A stretch of 64,000 bases of DNA, from positions 1 through 64,000 of the forward strand of contig MGXR01000006.1 in assembly GCA_001801425.1 (NCBI GenBank). The letters run 5' to 3'. Position 1 is the stretch's first letter. Every line of letters starts with the position of its first letter. A program made the position numbers and the translations under genes. The DNA comes from Gammaproteobacteria bacterium RIFCSPHIGHO2_02_FULL_42_43. GTDB taxonomy: Bacteria; Pseudomonadota; Gammaproteobacteria; Coxiellales; Coxiellaceae. The notes beneath the pieces are model-generated. The model made no database searches and had not been told where the DNA came from. It worked only from the letters and a program-made list of their open reading frames with translations. Below are positions 25,743 through 33,853 of the stretch, piece after piece.

Positions 25743-27487
25743 TAAATTGGTGCCCCCATGGAAAATTGTATTGTCCAAGGTGTGTTGGGTTGCGTGAATG
25801 CATTGCCAAAAGTTAATTCAATCGCGCCGATTGATCCAATCCAAGCGATACCGGGACCAGCGCCTGCGTTGATGTGTTGAAAAATATTATTGTTGCCCAC
25901 AACACCCGCGTCAATAAATCCTACCGCGTAAATTTTTCCCTTGATTCTTTGTTGTAATTCGAAACTACTGACCGCTAAATTTCGTCCAGGCCCAATGCTA
26001 TTGTAACTATATCCGCGTACGCTGTGCGAGCCGCCCGCAAATAATTGCAACGATAATGGTAAATTAACGATGTTATCAATAATGGTGTGGCCCGCTTGCG
26101 CGCGAAATAATATGCGCGAATGCGTTTCATCGATGGTGTAAAGGGATTTGAATATTGCGGTTGCTTGAAAAAAAGTGGCTTCAGAGAGCAGCTTGTCATC
26201 AGCACCAGATAATTGTATCGCAAAACTGATACCATGTTTTGGATGCAGCGGATGATCCGAATCGAGATAACTAAATCCCAAGGTCGGATAAACGAGTTGT
26301 GTGGAGGTAACTGGATAATTTGTAATGTTGTAACGTTCAATCAAATAAGCGAGTGACAATGAACCATTCCACTTGCCGTAATTTCTCGTATAAATGGCAG
26401 CCGCTTTTGCATTTTTGGCGTTACCCGTGGATTGCGTAATATTGCTTGCGCCAACGCCCAACGTTAATAAATCATGCGCTGGATTAAAGCCCGGAATTAA
26501 ATATTTGGTGACAAAGCTACTGTCATCTTCTGACGCGCGCAATAAAGTGACCACGCGATGTCCCGCGCCACCCACGCGTCGCCACGTAGCGCCCAATGTG
26601 ATTCTAGCGCCCGTGTCGGTGCCATATCCTACGCCGACGGTGTATTGTTTCTTTTTTCTGGGGATTAATGAAATATGAATCGGCACAATGTTATTTTTTG
26701 CTTCCTTCAACACGGGCTTTGCAATGACTTGGTCGAAGTAATTGCTGTTGATCAATTGCGATTGTGTTTTAACTACTTTTTCTGCGTTGTAATAATTTCC
26801 TTTTCGATAAACGATAAAATATCGCAAAAACGATTCGTTAAATGGATTTTTAGTAAAAACAGTTTTTCCAAAACGATAGCGTGGCCCGGTGTCAAAAATT
26901 AAAATTACTTGCGCGCGATTGGTCGCAAGATTAACGATGAGTTTGCTCTTCACCATTTTCGCTTCAAAATAACCGCGTTGCGTGGCCAAGTTATACAAAT
27001 CTGTTTTTGCGTTTTCATATTTTTTGGTATGCAATATTTCGTTAACGCGCAAGGGAAATGTTTTTTGCAACGCCAAAAATTTTTTATCGTTGCGACCAAA
27101 TCCCAAAATAGTTATTTGCACAGAATCGATGGTGACCACGGGCCCGGGCACGACATCGATCGTTGCTTGCCACCAGCGATCTTTTTTGGCGAGCGTGCAG
27201 GTAACTGAACTGTTGAAAAAACCAAAGGGTTCGATGGCAGTTTTCAGAAGCCCCGGTGCTTTTTTGCAAAAGTGCTGAATGTCGTGTTGCGTGTAAGGAA
27301 AGGGTATGGCGTTTTCATCATTATCCAGCGTGGTCGCGGCATTTTTTAAAGCGTCCGCGTGATCCGACAAGCCGTTAATTGTATAACCCAAGGGAAAATA
27401 ATGTTTCACGGGGGGTGCTGCGCCAAAGACGGAAAGACTGGCGAGCAAGCAGCATAAAACGGCGATGGCGCGGTATCGATCACACAT
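25742..27487 (-). CDS. tamA: Translocation and assembly module outer-membrane protein TamA
   Basis: This 581-residue Omp85-family protein has a signal peptide (RAIAVLCCLLASLSVFGAA), three POTRA-type domains to about residue 265 and a 16-strand beta barrel. The late barrel motif GGSHSVRGYSYNSIGP contains the VRGY signature of Omp85 proteins, and the protein ends in a strand with terminal residues GAPI. E. coli TamA is 577 residues. It is immediately followed by tamB in one operon and stands divergently from coaA with 70 bases between the starts. Confidence 0.93.
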   Translation of the reverse strand: MCDRYRAIAVLCCLLASLSVFGAAPPVKHYFPLGYTINGLSDHADALKNAATTLDNDENAIPFPYTQHDIQHFCKKAPGLLKTAIEPFGFFNSSVTCTLAKKDRWWQATIDVVPGPVVTIDSVQITILGFGRNDKKFLALQKTFPLRVNEILHTKKYENAKTDLYNLATQRGYFEAKMVKSKLIVNLATNRAQVILIFDTGPRYRFGKTVFTKNPFNESFLRYFIVYRKGNYYNAEKVVKTQSQLINSNYFDQVIAKPVLKEAKNNIVPIHISLIPRKKKQYTVGVGYGTDTGARITLGATWRRVGGAGHRVVTLLRASEDDSSFVTKYLIPGFNPAHDLLTLGVGASNITQSTGNAKNAKAAAIYTRNYGKWNGSLSLAYLIERYNITNYPVTSTQLVYPTLGFSYLDSDHPLHPKHGISFAIQLSGADDKLLSEATFFQATAIFKSLYTIDETHSRILFRAQAGHTIIDNIVNLPLSLQLFAGGSHSVRGYSYNSIGPGRNLAVSSFELQQRIKGKIYAVGFIDAGVVGNNNIFQHINAGAGPGIAWIGSIGAIELTFGNAFTQPNTPWTIQFSMGAPI

Positions 27488-27557
27488 TGCTCCAGTATAC
27501 CTATGGCACGTTTTGATTTACATTGATTTTGGCTGTAAATTTGGGCAAGGTACCATC

Positions 27558-28496
27558 ATGACAGATCAATCTGCTTACCTCACTTTTACCCGAGACGAGT
27601 GGTTGTGTTATCGCAACGACACACCGCTCACTTTGTCAGAAGCGGACCTTCACGCGTTGCATGGACAGATGGAAACCGTGTCGCTCAAAGAGGTAGCCGA
27701 CATTTATTTGCCGCTATCTCGATTGTTGAGTTTGTATGTGACCGCGATGCAATCGTTGCATCAAGCGACCAACGCTTTTCTGGGAAAGCCAGAGCCCAAA
27801 GTGCCATATATTATTGGCGTTGCAGGCAGTGTTGCAGTCGGCAAAAGTCTCACATCGCGAATTTTAAAAGCATTGTTATCGCGTTGGCCCAATCATCCAG
27901 CGGTGACAGTGGTGACTACCGATGGTTTTTTATATCCGCAAGCGCATCTTGAAAAAGAAAAATTATCGCAGCGCAAAGGATTTCCAGAAAGTTACGACGT
28001 GAATGCGTTGTTGCAATTTTTGATTGCAGTGAAATCTGGACAAGACAATTTACATGTGCCCGTGTACTCGCATCAATTGTATGACATTGCTCCCAATGAA
28101 TTTTTAACGATTCAAAAACCAGATATTATTATTTTAGAAGGACTCAACATTTTGCAAACCAGTATTGCGTGTTCGCAATCACAACCTGGTGTATTTGTTT
28201 CTGATTTTTTGGATTTTTCTATTTTTGTCGATGCGGATATTTCAGTACTTCAACAGTGGTATGTGAATCGCGTGGTAAAATTTTCTCAGACGACTTTTCG
28301 CGATCCGCACGCGTATTTTCATCATGTATCTGTTTGGCCTGAAAAAGAAATTCGTGCTTTCGCAGAAAAAATTTGGACTGACATTAATGCCGTCAATTTG
28401 GTGCAAAACATTTTGCCATCGCGCGATCGCGCGCAATTAATTTTGAAAAAAGATGCAACGCATGCAGTGCAAATGGTTAAGCTTCGTAAATTATAA
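27558..28496 (+). CDS. coaA: Pantothenate kinase type I
   Basis: This 312-residue enzyme phosphorylates pantothenate, the first step to coenzyme A. The P-loop GVAGSVAVGKS, TTDGFLYP, RKGFPESYD and the substrate region YSHQLYDI are those of CoaA (316 residues in E. coli). I took the ATG at 27558, which has CAAGG eight bases upstream; an in-frame GTG/TTG extension to 27465 would run into the tamA promoter region. It is divergent from tamA. Confidence 0.95.
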   Translation: MTDQSAYLTFTRDEWLCYRNDTPLTLSEADLHALHGQMETVSLKEVADIYLPLSRLLSLYVTAMQSLHQATNAFLGKPEPKVPYIIGVAGSVAVGKSLTSRILKALLSRWPNHPAVTVVTTDGFLYPQAHLEKEKLSQRKGFPESYDVNALLQFLIAVKSGQDNLHVPVYSHQLYDIAPNEFLTIQKPDIIILEGLNILQTSIACSQSQPGVFVSDFLDFSIFVDADISVLQQWYVNRVVKFSQTTFRDPHAYFHHVSVWPEKEIRAFAEKIWTDINAVNLVQNILPSRDRAQLILKKDATHAVQMVKLRKL

Positions 28497-28526
28497 TTTG
28501 TTATGCTAAAATTCCTGAAATAAAGT

Positions 28527-29969
28527 GTGAGTGTGAGTGTGAGTCAAGATAACAACAGAAGCACGCGCGAAACGCAGTGCAGCAAGTGCGTAACCCGTTT
28601 TGCCCCAAGCCCCACTGGTTATTTGCACGTAGGTGGCGCGCGCACCGCATTGTTTGCGTGGGCATACGCGCGCCATCATCGCGGCACATTTATTTTGCGC
28701 GTTGAAGATACGGATCAAGAACGTTCAACACAGGCGTCTATCCAAGCGATTTTGGATGGCATGGCGTGGTTAAATTTAGATTACGACGAAGGTCCGTTTT
28801 ACCAAACCAAGCGCATGGATCGTTATCGCGAAGTGATCACGCAATGGATAGCGCAAGGTCACGCGTATCGTTGTTACTGTTCCAAAGAACGATTGGAAAA
28901 ATTGCGTGAATCGCAAATAGCGCGCGGTGAAAAAGCGCGTTACGATGGGCATTGTCGCGAATTCACCGAGAAAAAAAATGAACCGCACGTTGTTCGTTTT
29001 AAAAATCCAACGACAGGTGATGTAGCATTTGATGACATGATTCGCGGGCGCATTACTGTTTCTAATGCTGAGCTCGATGATTTAATTATTGCTCGAACCG
29101 ATGGATTTCCCACTTACAATTTTTGCGTTGTTGTTGACGATCACGATATGAAAATCACCGATGTGATTCGCGGTGATGACCATATCAACAACACGCCACG
29201 GCAAATCAATATGCTGCATGCGATGAAGGCATCGCTGCCACGTTACGCGCATGTACCGATGATTTTAGGGCCTGACGGCAAGCGTTTTTCAAAGCGTCAT
29301 GGTGCGGTCAGTGTCATGCAATTTCAAGAAGAAGGATTTTTGCCACAAGCGCTCATGAATTATTTGGCGCGATTGGGGTGGTCGCATGGCGATCAAGAAA
29401 TTTTTTCGCGCGATGAAATCATTCAATATTTTTCATTAGATCACGTGAATCACGCGCCCGCGCGTTTTGATTTTGAAAAATTATGCTGGTTTAATCAGCA
29501 TTATTTAAAAACAGAAAATAAAATAATCGTGGAAAAATTATTTCGCGCGCAATTGGAAAAATTGGGCGTGACTACGGCGGATGGGCCTGCATTATCTGAT
29601 GTGATTGCAGTTCAATTGGATCGCGCCAAGACTTTGCAAGAAATGGCTGAGCAAAGTCGATATTTTTTTGGTGATGCGTTGGTTTATGATGCGGCAGAAT
29701 CTAAAAAATGGTTAACACCTGAGGCAGTGACATTGCTCAGTGCATTGCAATCGCGTTTGATGGCATTATCGGATTGGACCAAAGAATCATTGCATCAGAT
29801 AATCACCGATACCGCAGAATCAGCGCAAGTTAAATTTGGAAAGCTTGCACAGCCGCTTCGTTTTGCACTAACTGGCGGCACATCGTCGCCTTCTATTGAT
29901 TTAACACTGCAATTGATTGGCAAAAAGCGAGTGTTGGAGCGGCTAAATCGAATCTGCAGCAAATCTTGA
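28527..29969 (+). CDS. gltX: Glutamyl-tRNA synthetase
   Basis: This class I synthetase of about 480 residues has the HIGH-like signature in APSPTGYLHVGG, the tetrapeptide LRVEDTD substrate pocket and the KMSKS-like KRFSKRHG. It charges tRNA-Glu, whose gene begins 36 bases after the stop codon. The start is uncertain: GTG codons at 28527, 28533 and 28539 are each part of a perfect GTGAGT triplet repeat, and no clear Shine-Dalgarno sequence precedes any of them. The enzyme could be discriminating (Glu only) or non-discriminating; that was not determined. Confidence 0.95.
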   Translation: MSVSVSQDNNRSTRETQCSKCVTRFAPSPTGYLHVGGARTALFAWAYARHHRGTFILRVEDTDQERSTQASIQAILDGMAWLNLDYDEGPFYQTKRMDRYREVITQWIAQGHAYRCYCSKERLEKLRESQIARGEKARYDGHCREFTEKKNEPHVVRFKNPTTGDVAFDDMIRGRITVSNAELDDLIIARTDGFPTYNFCVVVDDHDMKITDVIRGDDHINNTPRQINMLHAMKASLPRYAHVPMILGPDGKRFSKRHGAVSVMQFQEEGFLPQALMNYLARLGWSHGDQEIFSRDEIIQYFSLDHVNHAPARFDFEKLCWFNQHYLKTENKIIVEKLFRAQLEKLGVTTADGPALSDVIAVQLDRAKTLQEMAEQSRYFFGDALVYDAAESKKWLTPEAVTLLSALQSRLMALSDWTKESLHQIITDTAESAQVKFGKLAQPLRFALTGGTSSPSIDLTLQLIGKKRVLERLNRICSKS

Positions 29970-30005
29970 CATCGCGTCCTTCGCCTCCTAAACTGCTCCT
30001 TCATT

Positions 30006-30078
30006 GTCCCCATCGTCTAGAGGCCTAGGACACTGCCCTTTCACGGCATTAACACCGGTTCGAATCCGGTTGGGGACG
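30006..30078 (+). tRNA. tRNA-Glu (anticodon TTC)
   Basis: The 73-base gene has a seven-base acceptor stem GTCCCCA / TGGGGAC, the T-loop sequence GGTTCGAATCC and an anticodon loop CTTTCAC with TTC at 30040-30042. It is nearly identical over the 5' half to E. coli tRNA-Glu. CCA is not encoded (GCA follows). It lies directly after gltX, its cognate synthetase gene. Confidence 0.97.
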
Positions 30079-30088
30079 CAGAATGCAC

Positions 30089-30297
30089 ATTCACTCGCTA
30101 CCGCTCGTGTCTATGTCCAAAATTATATTATTATCGCTCGTGCCTATGTCTTAACTTAATATTTGGGCACAGACACGAGCAGTCAATACAAAATATAATC
30201 GGAGCCGCGAGTGTTTGCATCCAAAATATAATCGGAGCCGCGAGTGTTAACGAGCGGTTTTACACACGAACACAGACACGAGCAGTAGCGAGTGAAT
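30089..30297. repeat. 209-bp element with terminal inverted repeats and two 33-bp direct units
   Basis: The left terminus 30089-30116 (ATTCACTCGCTACCGCTCGT then GTCTATGT) is matched in reverse complement at 30270-30297 in 26 of 28 positions. Inside, two 33-bp units begin at about 30190 and 30223 with AAAATATAATCGGAGCCGCG, ending at TTTGCAT and TTAACGAG. The element starts ten bases after tRNA-Glu. No ORF spans it. Related copies are at 32097 and 36758. Confidence 0.85.
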
Positions 30298-30377
30298 CAT
30301 ATTCCTGTATCCCAATCGCCAGAGCTCTTTTCATCGCGTTGAACAACCAGTGCCAACTTTGAAAATCCATTATTTTG
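30298..30377 (-). pseudogene. Decayed, internally deleted copy of the 3' end of the FakA/FakB-like gene
   Basis: Bases 30298-30327 match 38424-38453 over 30 identical bases, and 30328-30377 match 38694-38744 with scattered substitutions (AACAACCAG, CAACTTT and ATCCATTATTTT are shared). The 240 bp between these two blocks in the intact gene are missing. Orientation is the same. The left end of the remnant is abutted precisely by the terminal repeat of the element at 30089. So this is a broken duplicate of the C-terminal DegV-domain coding sequence. Confidence 0.85.
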
Positions 30378-30443
30378 TCATCGTAACGCACATCAGTAAA
30401 TTCTGTGAGGGGGTTGCGATACACTCTTTCTGAGTGATACATA

Positions 30444-30483
30444 TTGACATCTGTCTTATATTGATTTATATTGATATCAATAT
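30444..30483 (+). promoter_or_regulatory. hip operon promoter and 16-bp operator palindrome
   Basis: TTGACA (30444-30449), a 17-base spacer and TATATT (30467-30472) form a strong promoter. The perfect palindrome ATATTGATATCAATAT (30468-30483) overlaps the -10. Further half-sites TATATTGAT lie on both sides (30457 and 30485). An HTH protein encoded by the second gene is the natural ligand. Confidence 0.8.
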
Positions 30484-30526
30484 TATATTGATTCATTAAG
30501 ATATCATGTTAAATTGAGTTAGTACT

Positions 30527-31438
30527 ATGTTATGTTTAAAATGCCTGACAGAAATTAAAGACAAAACTACTGCGCGCTATGGATTACATAAAGAATGTTT
30601 TCGCGCGTGGTTTGACGCGCCAGAGGATGCAAAATTTATTAGCTTGCAACGTATGCCCAGCGCTTTTATGAGTGACGAAACATCTAATGCAATAGAAAAT
30701 TCTAGTTTTTTTCAAGGAAAATTTAAAAAGTATTCTGCGCAATTAAATGATCACACTTATATATTTAAAATGCGACAAGCGCAAGCGCCTGAATTGCCTG
30801 AAGTAGAATATGTATGTAATCAAATTGCAAAATCTTTAAATATTCCTATCGCTGAATTTTATTTCATTCGTTTTAATAATGACGCTGTATTTGCAACTAA
30901 GAACTTTATTACACATGCAAATCCAACAAGTCTGCAACACATCAAACATTTCAGATCTAATGATCAACATACTTGCGAAGGCTTGATAAAAACGATTCTA
31001 AAAACAACACATCAACCATGCGATATCAATACGTTTATTAAAACCATTTTATTTGATTCCCTGATTGGAAATCATGATCGTCACGGTAGAAATTTAGCTT
31101 TTATTTCAACACAACAGCGCACGATGCTCTCACCGATTTATGATAATGTTTCTTATTTAAGTCTTGAAAAAGGTAATATGTTAAAAGCGGATTTTAATCC
31201 GACCGGAAAAATTACTACACACAAATCTTCTGCACCGAACATGTTTGATTACGTCATTGAATTAAAAAAATTGGAATATCTTCAAGAAATACAGCAATTT
31301 TATCATCAAATTAAATTACCAGTTATTTTTAAATTAATTGATGATAGTTTTTGCAGTGCACTTATGAAAACCGCACTTAAAAAATTAATCCAAAAACGTT
31401 TTGAGGAATTAGGTCATGCGTTATCCACTAAAACTTGA
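30527..31438 (+). CDS. HipA-like Ser/Thr kinase of the HipT type
   Basis: This 303-residue protein is the kinase core of the HipA family without its N1 domain. An N-terminal zinc ribbon is visible (C3-x2-C6, H21-x2-C24). Kinase features follow in order: a GKFKKYSAQL phosphate loop, K81 in YIFKMRQ, E93 in PEVEYV, the catalytic HDRHGRN (D184, N189) and the metal-binding D206 in SPIYDN. HipT toxins are such truncated kinases, kept inactive by a separate HipS protein that is equivalent to the missing N1 domain. That domain is in the next gene here, overlapping by 23 bases. Coding sequence is strikingly AT-rich. HipA-family targets include glutamyl- or tryptophanyl-tRNA synthetase; the target here is unknown. 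Confidence 0.85.
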   Translation: MLCLKCLTEIKDKTTARYGLHKECFRAWFDAPEDAKFISLQRMPSAFMSDETSNAIENSSFFQGKFKKYSAQLNDHTYIFKMRQAQAPELPEVEYVCNQIAKSLNIPIAEFYFIRFNNDAVFATKNFITHANPTSLQHIKHFRSNDQHTCEGLIKTILKTTHQPCDINTFIKTILFDSLIGNHDRHGRNLAFISTQQRTMLSPIYDNVSYLSLEKGNMLKADFNPTGKITTHKSSAPNMFDYVIELKKLEYLQEIQQFYHQIKLPVIFKLIDDSFCSALMKTALKKLIQKRFEELGHALSTKT

Positions 31439-32048
31439 TAAAAATCGTATTCAAATTTTTCACGAAGGGCATAAAAGAAGATTGTTTGTCGGTGAATTAA
31501 TATATGATCCAAAAAAAGATAAATATAGTTTGATTTATGATCGTCATTACACGCATGCTAAAAATGCAATTCCATTGGGCCCTGATTTAAGTTTATTTAA
31601 ATTAAAACATGATTCACAAAAAGGAAAAATGTTTCCAATTTTTTTAGATAGAATTCCAGATAAATTAAATCCTGCTTATGCAGATTATTGTGCATCACAA
31701 AATATTTCACCCGATGAAAAAAATATCATGGTGTTATTGGGAACAATTGGCAGACGCGGACCCTCCTCTTTTGTTTTTGAACCGGTGTATTCAAGTGATT
31801 TTTCAGTGAATGACATTGCAAAATATCGCGAACAATTATCCATTAGTCAGCATGATTTTGCGCTGGCGTTTGATATCAGCCAAGTTACATTACAACGCAT
31901 TGAATCCGGAAATAGCGCTGATTTAAACACATTAAAACGCATTGAAATGTTGCTGACTTTTCCTGATGTTGCATTGTGGCAATTAAAACAAACTGGCAAT
32001 CGTATACATAAAAATGCGCTAATTAAATTGAAAAAATATTTTAGCTGA
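31416..32048 (+). CDS. HipS-HipB fusion antitoxin (HipA N1 domain plus XRE-type HTH)
   Basis: This 210-residue protein joins two parts normally encoded separately. Residues 1 to about 130 are a HipA N-terminal (N1/couple_hipA) domain, with VGELIYDPKKDKYSLIYD, FPIFLDRIPDKLNP and MVLLGTIGRRGPSSFVFEP. Residues about 133-195 are an XRE/HipB-like helix-turn-helix (YREQLSISQHDFALAFDISQ followed by TLQRIESGN). In HipBST systems HipS neutralises HipT and HipB binds DNA as three proteins. A GAGGAATTAGGTC ribosome site precedes the ATG, inside the kinase gene. Gene order is kinase first, unlike hipB-hipS-hipT. Confidence 0.82.
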   Translation: MRYPLKLDKNRIQIFHEGHKRRLFVGELIYDPKKDKYSLIYDRHYTHAKNAIPLGPDLSLFKLKHDSQKGKMFPIFLDRIPDKLNPAYADYCASQNISPDEKNIMVLLGTIGRRGPSSFVFEPVYSSDFSVNDIAKYREQLSISQHDFALAFDISQVTLQRIESGNSADLNTLKRIEMLLTFPDVALWQLKQTGNRIHKNALIKLKKYFS

Positions 32049-32096
32049 TTGATATTTTTATAGCCCCTTGTTTCCGCTATTTTATTTTTCGCATGG

Positions 32097-32225
32097 ATAC
32101 AGACACGAGCAGTCAATACAAAATATCATCGGATGCCGCGAGTGTTTGCATTCAAAATATAATCGGAGCCGCGAGTGTTAACGAGCGGTTTTACACACGA
32201 ACACAGACACGAGTGGTGGCGAGTG
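32097..32225. repeat. Truncated copy of the 33-bp-unit element
   Basis: This copy starts at the internal CAGACACGAGCAGTCAATAC (equivalent to 30170) and contains two 33-bp units and the right terminal repeat. The left arm is missing. It lies 49 bases after the antitoxin stop codon and touches the end of the next gene, giving the hip locus matching repeats on both sides in direct orientation. Confidence 0.85.
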
Positions 32226-32230
32226 GTTTT

Positions 32231-32848
32231 TCACTTTACAAACGCTATTCGACGCATCTGCGTATTCGCTTTCATATTTTTTTGCGCCGCCGCGACAGTC
32301 TGCATCGGCATATTATCGATAACCATCAATGCATAACTATCTATTTGCTGTTCTGTATGCGGAAAAGCTATTGCTGATACCGGAAAAATAGCGACAGGCG
32401 GAGTAAACATCATGCTACATGACGACCAACTATAGGTACCTTGTTGTGTCATAACGACACCGGTGTATTGACTGTCATTTAAAACCGATACGGCAAAATT
32501 ACCGAGACTGCCTTCCATATAATTATCATCGCCAGTTGTTTGAAATTGAACACTGCCAATTGTATCACTCTTGAGAAAATAATTATGCGGCGTGGTGATG
32601 GTTAATGTTTCGTGTTGATGAGCAGGCACCGTTGAATCTCCTGAAACAACAATGCAATCTTGCGGGGAAAATGTTGAACGACAAATATTCATGGTTACAT
32701 ATCCCGTCAGTGTCATTGGCGATGCGGTGTTGTTGTAAATGGTGATGTGTCCGATGCGTTGTTGCGCACTATTTTCTTCTGCGGCAACTGCAGAATAACT
32801 TGACGTAATTCCTGCCAACATCATCATTAAAAAAATAAAATGTTTCAT
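32231..32848 (-). CDS. Exported beta-rich protein A of a tandem pair
   Basis: This 205-residue protein begins with a signal peptide (MKHFIFLMMMLAGITSSYSAVAA). The mature part is predicted mostly beta strands, with RIGHITIYNNTASPMTLTGY and cysteines in MNICRS, QDCIVV and SSCSMM. It shares general layout with the next gene upstream: a leading NNT/NHT-type strand, a VPAHQHETLTI or VPAEQHVPVTL segment, and a later short cysteine-containing loop. Thus the two look like diverged duplicates. No family recognised. The 3' end meets the repeat at 32097-32225. Confidence 0.78.
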   Translation of the reverse strand: MKHFIFLMMMLAGITSSYSAVAAEENSAQQRIGHITIYNNTASPMTLTGYVTMNICRSTFSPQDCIVVSGDSTVPAHQHETLTITTPHNYFLKSDTIGSVQFQTTGDDNYMEGSLGNFAVSVLNDSQYTGVVMTQQGTYSWSSCSMMFTPPVAIFPVSAIAFPHTEQQIDSYALMVIDNMPMQTVAAAQKNMKANTQMRRIAFVK

Positions 32849-32860
32849 GTGAGCCTCTTT

Positions 32861-33436
32861 TTATTCAGGTGATTGCAAAGTGGAGTGAATGATCACGGCA
32901 TAATATGATTTATCGTAAGTTGCGCCGAGGAGTAATGAAGAAACGAGATACTGTTGCGATGAAATTGCTGCGCCAGCACTACCCATTGAGGTACATACAC
33001 CTGAGGCATCACTTTGTTCGATCAACATTACTGGAGATTGCAACGTGATAGAATTTTTATCCTGGCCAAATATTGCGATTGCACCATCATTGCCAATGGC
33101 AAATTCAAAAGCACCTTGAACATTTGATCCTGTATATTCAGGATTGATGGTTAATGTGACTGGCACATGTTGTTCTGCTGGTACTACAATCGGCGCTGCG
33201 GGCGCGCCATTAAAATATATGTCACTTAAAAATGATGCATCATCACCCGGGATACTTTCTGGAGTAATGATAATGGATTGATTGGTGTGGTTGACCAAAT
33301 CGATATAGGTATAAATATGCGTAAATGATTTTATTTTTTGATTATTTTGAGCTGATACTGCATCAGCTGAGAAAATACTTGTACATAACAGTAATGTAGT
33401 CAGAACCAAATTTGTGCAAATGACCTTTTTGATCAT
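32861..33436 (-). CDS. Exported beta-rich protein B of a tandem pair
   Basis: This 191-residue protein has a signal peptide (KVICTNLVLTTLLLCTSIFSADA). The segment VPAEQHVPVTLTINPEY corresponds to VPAHQHETLTITTPHNY in the downstream gene, and both carry a SVQFQTTGDD or AFEFAIGNDG strand about eight residues later. The 12-base gap and same strand suggest one operon. Paired secreted paralogues in an accessory island may be surface or host-interaction proteins, but no function can be stated. Confidence 0.78.
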   Translation of the reverse strand: MIKKVICTNLVLTTLLLCTSIFSADAVSAQNNQKIKSFTHIYTYIDLVNHTNQSIIITPESIPGDDASFLSDIYFNGAPAAPIVVPAEQHVPVTLTINPEYTGSNVQGAFEFAIGNDGAIAIFGQDKNSITLQSPVMLIEQSDASGVCTSMGSAGAAISSQQYLVSSLLLGATYDKSYYAVIIHSTLQSPE

Positions 33437-33464
33437 AAAACCTCAGCTTTTACGGTAAAAAATG

Positions 33465-33649
33465 CATGCTTATCCGGATAGTACCTGTCATTTTGATCAG
33501 AGCTGATGGAAGCGCGAGCGACAGCGACCGCAATGCGTGAATTAGAGCGGTATCTGTCAAAAAATAGCGGTCGCTGTCGCTCGCGCTTCCATCAACTTCG
33601 AATAAACGTAGCGGTACAACACCGTACAGGTACTATCCGGATAAGCATG
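33465..33649. mobile_element. 185-bp MITE with 24-bp perfect terminal inverted repeats and 8-bp target duplication
   Basis: The left terminus (33465-33488, CATGCTTATCCGGATAGTAC then CTGT) is the exact reverse complement of 33626-33649. Flanks on both sides carry the identical octamer AAAAAATG (33457-33464 and 33650-33657), a target-site duplication. A second, internal 27-bp perfect inverted repeat (33505-33531 and 33567-33593, GATGGAAGCGCGAGCGACAG type) makes a nested palindrome. No ORF is encoded. It fills much of the 417-base gap between the secreted pair and the LuxR gene; the rest of that gap is AT-rich and shows no gene. Confidence 0.93.
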
Positions 33650-33853
33650 AAAAAATGAGCTGCGAATTTAACACATCGAAATATTGAAGACAACTGCCTT
33701 TTGAGATGTATTTATCAGCGTTAATGTACTTTTTCAATCCCATTTTTTTGTTCAAAATGCTAACAAAGTAGATTACAATTAAATCCAAATAAATTTTACA
33801 ACGTGGAGGTAAAATAACTATCGGCATAATGACCTAATTTAGTGTAGCGTGTC

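Noticed and set aside
30006-30078. A tRNA-Glu-derived attachment site for the island
   Set aside because: I looked for a second copy of the tRNA 3' end (GGTTCGAATCCGGTTGGGG) at the far end of the island and found none; the only direct repeat comes from the kinase gene.
30260-30496. 78-residue minus-strand reading frame
   Set aside because: It runs from the hip promoter region through the broken kinase remnant into the dispersed repeat; a chance frame through fused pieces.
33633-33827. 64-residue minus-strand reading frame ending in the MITE
   Set aside because: An AGGTC precedes its ATG, but the product has no recognisable pattern and its end is the MITE terminus. It was not supported enough to call a gene.
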